From assembly GCA_002343545.1 (NCBI GenBank), contig DDRA01000020.1:6636-13357 (forward strand): a stretch of 6,722 nt of DNA. The letters are read 5' to 3'. The translations under genes and the position numbers were made by a program. Origin of the DNA: Bacteriovoracaceae bacterium UBA2428. GTDB lineage: Bacteria; Bdellovibrionota; UBA2428. The notes below the pieces were generated by a model. The model saw nothing but the letters and a program-made list of their open reading frames with translations. It made no database searches and was not told where the DNA came from. Shown here in pieces: positions 1 through 5,660 of the stretch (positions are counted from its first letter, which is position 1; every line of letters starts with the position of its first letter).

Positions 1-1
1 C

Positions 2-1867
2 ACGGGCTGCGTGAAGATCACCCCCGCGCACGACTTCAATGACTTCGACGTGGGCCAACGCCACAAGTTGCCGCTCATCAACGTCTTCACGAAGGACGCG
101 AAGATCGTGGGCGGGCTGCCGGGCGAGGGCGCCCAACTCGCGGGACTCGACCGCTTCAAGGCCCGCGACGAGATCGTGTCGCGCCTCGAAGCGAAGGGCC
201 TGCTCGAGAAGATCGAGAAGCATAAGCTGCGTCTCGGCACCTCGGAGCGTTGGAAGGACGTCGTCGAGCCGTACCTCTCTTACCAGTGGTTCATGAAGAT
301 GGACGGCTGCGCCAAGCGCGCGGGCGAGTCCGTGACGAGCGGCGAGATCAAGATCGTTCCGGCCGAATTCGAAAAGCAGTTCATGCGTTGGATGGAAGAC
401 ATTCACGACTGGTGCATCTCGCGCCAGCTCTGGTGGGGCCAACAGATCCCGGCCTACCACTGCGCGAAGTGCGCCCACGTCGAGGTCGCCGAGAGCGCGC
501 CCGCGGCTTGCTCGAAGTGCGGCCACGCCAAGCTCGAGCAGGACGCCGACGTGCTGGACACCTGGTTCAGCTCGGGACTTTGGCCCTTCTCGACGATGGG
601 CTGGCCCGACACGAATTCGTCGGACTTCAAGAAGTTCTACCCGAACGCCGTCATGGAGACGGGCTTCGACATTTTGTTCTTCTGGGTGGCCCGCATGATC
701 ATGATGGGGCAGGAGCTCACGGGTAAGTCGCCCTTCTCGAAGGTTTACTTACATCCGATGGTGCGCGACGAACACGGGCAGAAGATGTCCAAGACGAAGG
801 GGAACACCAAAGACCCCCTCGACATCGTCAAACTCCAAGGCACGGATTCGCTGCGTCTCACCCTGAACGCGCTCTGCGTGCAGGGACGTGACTTGCGTCT
901 GTCCGAGGAACGCATCGAGTCCTACCGTCACTTCATCAACAAGGTCTGGAACGCGGCTCGTTTCGTGATGGGCCACGGCCAGGAAAGTTTGCAGCTCGCC
1001 GACACGTGGAAAACCCAGTGGCGCGAGCGCCCGAAGGCGACGCACTTGCACGATCGCTGGATCCTCGCGCGCCTCGACGCCTGCGCGCGCGACATCAGCA
1101 AGGCCTGGGGCGAGTTCCGCATGCAGGAAGCCGCCGAGACCGCGTACCACTTCGTGTGGAGCGAGTACTGCGACTGGTACCTCGAGTGCTGCAAATCGAC
1201 GCGCGCGGAATCGCAGGCCGTCGCGGCGCACGTGCTGGGCGAGATCCTCAAGCTCTTGCATCCGCTCATGCCGCACGTCACCGAAGAGATCTGGCACCAG
1301 ATGCCGGGCGTGACGGCCGAGGAATCCGTGAGCTTCGCGCTCTTCCCGCAGGGCGACGCCTTCCCGGACGCCGACGCTCTGGCCGAGTTCAAGTTCCTGC
1401 AGGACGCCGTCACGGCGATCCGCAACTTGCGCGCCGAGAGCAAAGTCCCGCCGAGCAAGAAGATCTCGCTCGACGTGCAGGGCGCCGGTCCCTCGACGCT
1501 CAAGGTGCTCAAGGCCATCGAGCCCATGATCGCGAACTTGGGCCGCACCGAGAAGATCACGATCGGCGGCGCGGCTCCCTCGGGACCGGCCACGCGCGTG
1601 GTCGTGCCGGCCCTCGAGGCGGGAAGCAACGTCGAGTTCGTCGTGGCGCTCGCGGAACTCGTGGATCTCGGCGAGGAAAAGGCACGTCTGAAGAAAGAAG
1701 TCGAAAGCCTGGCGAAGTTCGTCGGGATCCAAGAGGGCAAGCTCGCGAACGAGAGCTTCGTGTCGCGCGCGCCCGTGGAAGTCATCGACAAAGAGAAGTT
1801 AAAGCTCACCGAGGCCAAAGACAAGTTGGCCAAGGTGCAGGCGACGTTGGCCGCTTTGGGAGGGTAA
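2..1867 (+). CDS. valS: Valine--tRNA ligase, C-terminal two thirds (5' end outside window)
   Basis: This class I aminoacyl-tRNA synthetase charges tRNA-Val with valine in the cytoplasm and hydrolyses mischarged Thr-tRNA-Val in its CP1 editing domain. The frame is open from base 2, so the GTG at 11 is an internal Val codon, not the start. The HIGH motif and the N-terminal part of the catalytic domain lie upstream. Visible in order: the end of the editing domain (KITPAHDFNDFDVG, 14-55); VVEPYLSYQWF near 260-293; WCISRQLWWG (410-439); a CxxC...CxxC zinc-ribbon-like insert (Cys codons at 461, 470, 509, 518) followed by DVLDTWFSSGLWPFST; the KMSKS loop as KMSKT (782-796); the helical anticodon-binding domain (about 900-1400); and a C-terminal tRNA-binding coiled-coil arm (about 1640-1864). 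The Cys-bearing insert recalls Thermus-type ValS more than E. coli. No frameshift or internal stop is seen. The visible 621 residues fit a normal enzyme of roughly 900. The next gene follows after 4 nt. Confidence 0.97.
   Translation, partial: TGCVKITPAHDFNDFDVGQRHKLPLINVFTKDAKIVGGLPGEGAQLAGLDRFKARDEIVSRLEAKGLLEKIEKHKLRLGTSERWKDVVEPYLSYQWFMKMDGCAKRAGESVTSGEIKIVPAEFEKQFMRWMEDIHDWCISRQLWWGQQIPAYHCAKCAHVEVAESAPAACSKCGHAKLEQDADVLDTWFSSGLWPFSTMGWPDTNSSDFKKFYPNAVMETGFDILFFWVARMIMMGQELTGKSPFSKVYLHPMVRDEHGQKMSKTKGNTKDPLDIVKLQGTDSLRLTLNALCVQGRDLRLSEERIESYRHFINKVWNAARFVMGHGQESLQLADTWKTQWRERPKATHLHDRWILARLDACARDISKAWGEFRMQEAAETAYHFVWSEYCDWYLECCKSTRAESQAVAAHVLGEILKLLHPLMPHVTEEIWHQMPGVTAEESVSFALFPQGDAFPDADALAEFKFLQDAVTAIRNLRAESKVPPSKKISLDVQGAGPSTLKVLKAIEPMIANLGRTEKITIGGAAPSGPATRVVVPALEAGSNVEFVVALAELVDLGEEKARLKKEVESLAKFVGIQEGKLANESFVSRAPVEVIDKEKLKLTEAKDKLAKVQATLAALGG
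1858..1863 (+). promoter_or_regulatory. Ribosome binding site for the TTG start at 1872
   Basis: GGGAGG ends 8 nt before TTG 1872, inside the last codons of valS. It decides the start: the next gene has no ATG codon in frame near its beginning, and TTG is the first candidate with a correctly spaced Shine-Dalgarno sequence. Its position within valS suggests that the two genes are translated from one mRNA. Confidence 0.65.
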
Positions 1868-1871
1868 GCAG

Positions 1872-3002
1872 TTGAAGTACGATTTGTTTGAAATTCCGGC
1901 GGCGCCGCTCGAGGCGGGCCTCCTTCCTTCGGTCACGGGCCTCGAGGTGCAGGGCGACGGAACTCTGCTCTGCGGCCTCAGCTTCGCGAATCCCCTGCTG
2001 CTCAAGATCACGCCCAAGGGCTCGGGCAAGCCCGAGATCGAAGACCTCGGCGTCGAGGATTACGTCGCTGGCGGCTTCGCGATCGTGCGTGGTCTGCGCG
2101 GCACGACGACGGGCGATACGGCCCTCGTCGTGCTTCAGGACGGCTTGCTACCGGCTTGGGTGCGTGGTCTCGTCGGCAGCGAATGGCGTCGCAAGGAAGG
2201 CGTCGAGCGCGCCCAGTTCCTGCGTCTTCAGGAGGGTGGCCTCGGCGCGCACCTGCGACACTCGATCCTGCAGATCGTCGGCGGCGAGCTCCGCGTTCGT
2301 CATGCCAAGGCGCCGGGCGCCCTGCTCGACGTCGCGCATATCGGCGACTTCGTCTTTGGGGTCTCGGAATCCGAGTTCTGGCGCGAACCCTACTTGAACG
2401 CGGAAAAACGCGAAACCGTGCGCAGCGACCTCGAGGACAATCGTCAGCTCCACCGCGACGGCGACGGCAACTTCTGGTTTCGGGGCGAGGGCGGCCGCGC
2501 GTTGCGCGCCGGCCAGACCGACATCAAGGCGACGCCGACCACTCTGCGCATCAAAGGCGAAAGCTTTTCGGCGTCGGCCGATTCGCCGGTCGATGGCTTT
2601 TGCTACGGCGTGACGGCCGAAGGAAAGCAGCTCTTCCGGGTGCGCCGCAACCGCATCAGCAAGGTCGAAGAGATGCAGATGATCGGCGACTTCTCGGGCG
2701 AAGTCACGGCCCTCGCGTGCGTCGATCACCCCGAGAATCCGTACTTGCTCATCGTGGAAAGCGATACGCCCCAGGGGGTTGCGATCCATCGCCTCGAGCT
2801 TCGCCGTTTGGGGGAAGACGAAGAAGACCTGCCCGCGCCGGGCAATCTGACTCGCGTCGGCGACCTGCGCGAGTTCTCGTCGGCGTCGACCCTCACGGTC
2901 GACGCCCGCGATCCCGCGAAAATTACGGCCTACGTCGGCGAAGGCCGTCTCGAGGGCCGTAAGGGCAACCCGAGCCCCCGCCTCGCCATCCTCTCGTTGT
3001 AA
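1872..3002 (+). CDS. Uncharacterised beta-rich cytoplasmic protein, probably co-transcribed with valS
   Basis: I do not recognise this 376-residue protein. It begins MKYDLFEIPAAP with no signal peptide or membrane segment, so it is probably cytoplasmic. The sequence is dominated by short predicted strands broken by Gly/Asp turns. Several stretches look like repeated strand-turn-strand units: GDGTLLCG at residues 28-35, HRDGDGNFWFRGEGG at about 194-208, and FCYGVTAEGKQLFRV at about 243-257. That pattern is compatible with a beta-propeller-like fold, but this is inference and the units are too diverged to count blades. An acidic patch (GEDEEDLP) lies near residues 314-321. No catalytic motif is evident. 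The coding assignment rests on codon bias matching valS, a continuous frame, a good ribosome binding site and a 4-nt gap to valS. The start is TTG. The neighbourhood indicates co-expression with a translation gene but does not prove a role in translation. Confidence 0.87.
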   Translation: MKYDLFEIPAAPLEAGLLPSVTGLEVQGDGTLLCGLSFANPLLLKITPKGSGKPEIEDLGVEDYVAGGFAIVRGLRGTTTGDTALVVLQDGLLPAWVRGLVGSEWRRKEGVERAQFLRLQEGGLGAHLRHSILQIVGGELRVRHAKAPGALLDVAHIGDFVFGVSESEFWREPYLNAEKRETVRSDLEDNRQLHRDGDGNFWFRGEGGRALRAGQTDIKATPTTLRIKGESFSASADSPVDGFCYGVTAEGKQLFRVRRNRISKVEEMQMIGDFSGEVTALACVDHPENPYLLIVESDTPQGVAIHRLELRRLGEDEEDLPAPGNLTRVGDLREFSSASTLTVDARDPAKITAYVGEGRLEGRKGNPSPRLAILSL

Positions 3003-3007
3003 GAAAA

Positions 3008-3053
3008 GGCGTCAGGTTCCGAGTCAGAAAGTCAGGATTTAGGGCCTGACGCC
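3008..3053 (+). repeat. Intergenic 9-bp inverted repeat with internal GTCAG copies; REP-like element or terminator
   Basis: GGCGTCAGG at 3008-3016 is perfectly complementary to CCTGACGCC at 3045-3053, separated by 28 nt. The interval contains further copies of the arm core: GTCAG at 3023-3027 and GTCAGG at 3031-3036. The CCTGAC at 3045-3050 can therefore form either the 9-bp outer stem or a 6-bp inner stem with an 8-nt loop. No T-run follows on the plus strand. On the minus strand the stem is followed by TTTTCTT (complement of 3001-3007). It starts 5 nt after the stop of the upstream gene. It could be a factor-dependent terminator or mRNA-stabilising hairpin for the valS unit, or a single copy of a dispersed REP-type palindrome. 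The inverted repeat itself is certain; its role is not. Confidence 0.6.
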
Positions 3054-3101
3054 GTGCGGGCGAAATCGGGTACGTTGCCGGCCATCAGGGGTGGTCGGTT
3101 G

Positions 3102-3123
3102 GGGAGCTTAAGAAGGAGTTCCC
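3102..3123 (+). promoter_or_regulatory. Hairpin covering the ribosome binding site of the 3124 gene
   Basis: The arms GGGAGCTT (3102-3109) and GAGTTCCC (3116-3123) can pair over 8 positions (6 Watson-Crick, 2 G-U) around the loop AAGAAG (3110-3115). The Shine-Dalgarno AAGGAG (3113-3118) is half in the loop and half in the stem, and the stem ends directly at the ATG. Such a structure could limit initiation. Whether it does so in the cell cannot be told from sequence. Confidence 0.42.
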
Positions 3124-3813
3124 ATGCGTTTTGCCCCTCTCCTGGCGACCGCCTTGCTGTGGTCGTCCGCCGCCCTCGCCGACGTGGCGACGGGCTTCGA
3201 ACGTTACGCCCCCGTCGAGCTCTACCGGCACCAGCCGGATGCCCAGGGACGCGGCCTCGACTGGGCCACGGCCAACCGGATGTGCCGGATCCAGCAAGAG
3301 CTTAACGACCACCGTTTTTACACGGTCTTCTGCACTTTCGAGGAGAGCGAGCGCACGCGCCTCGAGCTCGGCCTCGAGCGTCGCGAGGAGTACCGCTTGC
3401 TGGGTTACCGCGCGAGCGAAAGCTTCGATCGCGTCTGGGGCATCGTCACGCGCACGAACGCGCCGGTCTTCGGCGTCGAAAGCGTGCCCGTGCTCGTGCC
3501 GAATCGTTTGATCCGAAGCTCGGTCTACGCCGTCGTCGTTTGGGGCCTCGGCGATTTCCGCACGCTGCCCTGGATCACGCTCGACGACAGCGCCAAGGTC
3601 GGCGAGTTCGAGCTGCCGCTCTTCTTCCAAAGTCGCGGACTCGCCGCGCTGACCTGTCGCCGGATCCTGGTCGAAAAGCAATACGGACGACAGCAGCTTC
3701 GTTACCGCAAGGCGCGTTGCCAGGTTCGGAACGACGAGCTCGGCCGCTATTTCTATCGCATCGAAGTCCAAAGCCCGTTCGAAGTCGAAACCCTCGAAGG
3801 AGTCACGCCGTGA
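3124..3813 (+). CDS. Exported protein of unknown function with four cysteines
   Basis: This 229-residue protein is not one I recognise. The start ATG has AAGGAG at 3113-3118, 5 nt upstream. The N-terminus is a clear Sec signal peptide: Arg2, a hydrophobic stretch, then ALA with likely cleavage after Ala19. There is no lipobox Cys, so the mature protein (starting DVATGFERY) is expected in the periplasm or beyond. The mature part has exactly four cysteines, C54, C70, C178 and C199, in two pairs, which suggests two disulfides (inference). The remainder is a mix of strands and short helices, with an Arg/Glu-rich stretch (EESERTRLELGLERREEYR) at about 73-91. No further membrane segment or catalytic motif is seen. 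It overlaps the next gene by 4 nt, so the two products are probably made in fixed ratio and may act together. It could be an envelope or secreted factor of a lineage-specific family. Confidence 0.87.
   Translation: MRFAPLLATALLWSSAALADVATGFERYAPVELYRHQPDAQGRGLDWATANRMCRIQQELNDHRFYTVFCTFEESERTRLELGLERREEYRLLGYRASESFDRVWGIVTRTNAPVFGVESVPVLVPNRLIRSSVYAVVVWGLGDFRTLPWITLDDSAKVGEFELPLFFQSRGLAALTCRRILVEKQYGRQQLRYRKARCQVRNDELGRYFYRIEVQSPFEVETLEGVTP
3797..3802 (+). promoter_or_regulatory. Ribosome binding site deciding the GTG start at 3810
   Basis: AAGGAG lies 7 nt before GTG 3810, within the last codons of the upstream gene. The reading frame is open much further upstream (to about 3540), but only from this GTG does the product begin with a signal peptide. 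The site and the 4-nt stop/start overlap GTGA fix the start. TCAC-GCC-GTGA (3803-3813) could form a small 4-bp hairpin at the start codon, too short to weigh much. Confidence 0.7.
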
Positions 3814-4967
3814 AGAATCTCAAGCTCTCCCTCCTCGCGCTCCTCGCTTTTCCGTTGGCCCCGGCCCGGGCCGAGCTCGTCTACACGCTGTCGAAGCCCG
3901 TCACGAGCTACTGGCTTCCGCTCGTCGGGCGTGACCATTACGGTAGCGGCCGCCGAAGCTACGACGAAGCCGAGAAAGCCGTTTCGTGGTTCCTCGCGCA
4001 GTACCACCTGACCTCGGGTCCCTTCTGGGTGCGTTCCGACATCCCGAACCCGATCTACAGCGAGGACACCGGCGCGTTGCCGATGTCGAAGATCGACTTC
4101 AAGGCGCCGATGAAGCTGCAGGCCCGCTTCCCGCGCGCCGGGAGCTCGTGGATGTCCATCTTCGTCGACCTTTCCGTCCAGCATCCCTCCCTCCTGGGCG
4201 CGCTGTCGGATCTCGAGTCCTCGACCTACGTCGCCCGCTACGAGGCGAAGCTTTTGGCCTGCGACGGCCAGCCGCTGCGCACGCGGGGCGAAGCCCGCAG
4301 CATCGAAGAACTCGTCGTGGAGATCTCCGAGCTCGACTTCGGTCAGTACATGAACTGCACCCTCGGGCTCAAGCTCGCGACGACGGGCCCGACGCCCGAA
4401 GCCGAGATGATCAACGTCTCGGAGTACGCGGCGAAGGTCGCGCGCGGGTACTCGACGCGCTGGAACCTGACGAAAAACTTTACCGCGAACCTCGAGTCGG
4501 ACGGTCGTTTGAGCGTGCAGATGAACGCGCCGATCTTGGGGGAAGAGACAAACCGGAGCTTGCCCTGGGGCATCGTCATGCCGCGCTCGACCGAGAAGCT
4601 CACCCTCCGCGTCGTGGATCCCGCCAAGGTCGCGGCGGCCAAGGCCGCGGGAGAGGGCGCGGTCTCGACCTTCATCGACGAGATCAAGGGCTACGCCTCG
4701 GACCTCATGCTGTCGGTCGATCCCACGATCACCTTCGAAGAGCAGCGGGCGCTCCAGACCCAGGCCCTCTTTGCCCGCCGCGCCTCCATGACGAAGGCCA
4801 TCAACGAGCTCAAGGCCGTGCTGCCCGAAATGGCGCTCATCGATCGCGTCTCGCTCTTGCACGCGGTGAAGCTCGCCTACGCGGTCGTCTCCGAGGCTGA
4901 AGCCAAGATCGGCGGGATCCGCGAGCCGAGCCGTCGGCTGAACCTCGACATCTCGATCGCGCGTTAA
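3810..4967 (+). CDS. Exported protein of unknown function, translationally coupled to the gene before it
   Basis: This 385-residue protein is not recognised. The GTG start shares bases with the TGA stop of the preceding gene (3810-3813). The N-terminus MKNLKLSLLALLAFPLAPARA is a textbook Sec signal peptide: Lys2 and Lys5, a Leu/Ala core, and an ARA cleavage site after residue 21. The mature protein begins ELVYTLSKP. It has only two cysteines, C151 and C183, which could form one disulfide. The first roughly 280 residues look strand-rich and aromatic. The last roughly 100, after DPTITFEEQ, are mostly helical and Ala/Leu/Lys/Glu-rich and could form a helical bundle or coiled coil. No transmembrane helix follows the signal peptide and no enzyme motif is visible. 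Coupling to the four-cysteine exported protein and the following beta-barrel gene suggests an envelope function, possibly as partner of the upstream product; this is inference. Confidence 0.87.
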   Translation: MKNLKLSLLALLAFPLAPARAELVYTLSKPVTSYWLPLVGRDHYGSGRRSYDEAEKAVSWFLAQYHLTSGPFWVRSDIPNPIYSEDTGALPMSKIDFKAPMKLQARFPRAGSSWMSIFVDLSVQHPSLLGALSDLESSTYVARYEAKLLACDGQPLRTRGEARSIEELVVEISELDFGQYMNCTLGLKLATTGPTPEAEMINVSEYAAKVARGYSTRWNLTKNFTANLESDGRLSVQMNAPILGEETNRSLPWGIVMPRSTEKLTLRVVDPAKVAAAKAAGEGAVSTFIDEIKGYASDLMLSVDPTITFEEQRALQTQALFARRASMTKAINELKAVLPEMALIDRVSLLHAVKLAYAVVSEAEAKIGGIREPSRRLNLDISIAR

Positions 4968-5024
4968 AACGCCGATCGCCCGGAGGTTCCGCAAGCGGCC
5001 CCTGGTGCGTGACGTTTCGAGAGG

Positions 5025-5041
5025 ATAGATTGGAGATCTAT
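5025..5041 (+). promoter_or_regulatory. Small AU-rich hairpin at the start of the beta-barrel gene
   Basis: ATAGAT (5025-5030) is perfectly complementary to ATCTAT (5036-5041) around the loop TGGAG. The loop carries the Shine-Dalgarno GGAG (5032-5035), only 4 nt before the ATG, and the 3' arm contains the A and T of the start codon at 5040. A second, poorly spaced purine-rich site AGAGG lies at 5020-5024. The stem is six pairs, five of them A-U, so it would be marginally stable. It may be temperature-sensitive or may be chance. Confidence 0.33.
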
Positions 5042-5627
5042 GTCTCTGCGTCGCGTGCTTTGGGGTCTTTGCGTTGTCGGGTCGAGCTCGGCCTTCGCCT
5101 TGGAAATGTCCCCGAAAATGCATCTCAAGACGGGTACGGGCTTGCTCGTGAACTCCGTCGGCGGAAACTCCTCGCCCTTGATCGGCGGCTTCATCGTATC
5201 GGGGCAGCTTGCGTTGACGCCGTGGCTCGCGGCGGGCGTAGGTTACCGCGCCGACTTCGACGTCGCGAATCGCATGACGCCGCTCAAGGGCTTCGACGTC
5301 TTCGGGAAGCTCTCGTTCTGGGGGCTCAACAGCCGACGCCTGGAGTCCTCGGAACGGGTCCTGCGGGACTACCGCGACCGGATCCACGCCTACGCCATCG
5401 GGAGTTTCGAGAATCGGAGCTTCCAGCTGCGCTCGGACCTGACGGGGGGCTTTCTGGAGGGGGTCTCCAACGGCGTGGCCTTCGGCGTGGGGCTCGAATA
5501 CGCGCTCAGCGATCACTTCGAGTTGACGGCGGAAGTCCTGCAGACCGTTTTGAGCTTTTCCGATCAGCCCGATCGGATCCGCCTCATGACGAGCAGCCTG
5601 CTGCTGGGGCTGGGCTACGTTTTCTAA
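5040..5627 (+). CDS. Predicted small outer-membrane beta-barrel protein
   Basis: This 195-residue protein begins MSLRRVLWGLCVVGSSSAFA, a Sec signal peptide with AFA and likely cleavage after residue 20. The only cysteine (C11) lies within the signal peptide and not in a lipobox, so this is not a lipoprotein. The mature part alternates hydrophobic and polar residues in glycine-rich strands: TGTGLLVN near 31-38, SGQLALTPWLAAGVGYRADF near 54-73, then others up to SSLLLGLGYVF at 185-195. Ending in a strand with a terminal Phe is the classical recognition signal for the BAM complex. About eight strands could fit, as in OmpA/OmpW/PagP-sized barrels, but I cannot assign a named family. It follows the previous gene after 72 nt with no clear terminator between, so it may share a transcript with the two exported proteins. 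Its function as pore, adhesin or structural protein cannot be read from sequence. Confidence 0.85.
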   Translation: MSLRRVLWGLCVVGSSSAFALEMSPKMHLKTGTGLLVNSVGGNSSPLIGGFIVSGQLALTPWLAAGVGYRADFDVANRMTPLKGFDVFGKLSFWGLNSRRLESSERVLRDYRDRIHAYAIGSFENRSFQLRSDLTGGFLEGVSNGVAFGVGLEYALSDHFELTAEVLQTVLSFSDQPDRIRLMTSSLLLGLGYVF

Positions 5628-5631
5628 GGCC

Positions 5632-5660
5632 CGGCCGCATTACGGTTGCACGCCGTTTTC
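5632..5660 (+). terminator. Weak candidate terminator at the convergent gene ends
   Basis: Just after the stop at 5625-5627, CGGC (5632-5635) can pair with GCCG (5652-5655), with GCA/TGC (5637-5639/5647-5649) inside, followed by TTTT (5656-5659). The stem is short and interrupted, and it lies mostly inside the 3' end of the opposing gene. It is the best candidate I can see for ending the plus-strand unit, but it could easily be coincidental. Confidence 0.2.

Noticed and set aside
11..13. GTG as the start of valS
   Set aside because: The frame continues to the left edge and reads TGCVKITPAHD, an internal editing-domain motif. The HIGH motif must lie upstream.
749..1732. 327-codon open frame on the minus strand
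   Set aside because: It is antisense to unmistakable valS coding sequence, and its product has the biased composition of a shadow frame.
1006..1875. 289-codon plus-strand frame inside valS
   Set aside because: It is out of frame with valS and Arg/Gly/Ala-rich, with no independent support.
3540..3809. Upstream extension of the 3810 gene
   Set aside because: The frame is open, but the extension overlaps the preceding gene, reads as Arg-rich shadow sequence and would bury the signal peptide. The GTG at 3810 has a proper SD.
4968..5039. Promoter or terminator between the exported-protein gene and the beta-barrel gene
   Set aside because: No convincing -35/-10 pair was found, and the only hairpin (CCGC/GCGG around 4989-4998) has a loop too short to form as written and no T-run.
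3753..5516. 587-codon open frame on the minus strand
   Set aside because: It lies antisense to two well-supported signal-peptide genes with good ribosome binding sites. Its product is Arg/His/Asp-rich and low in complexity, as expected of a shadow frame in GC-rich DNA.
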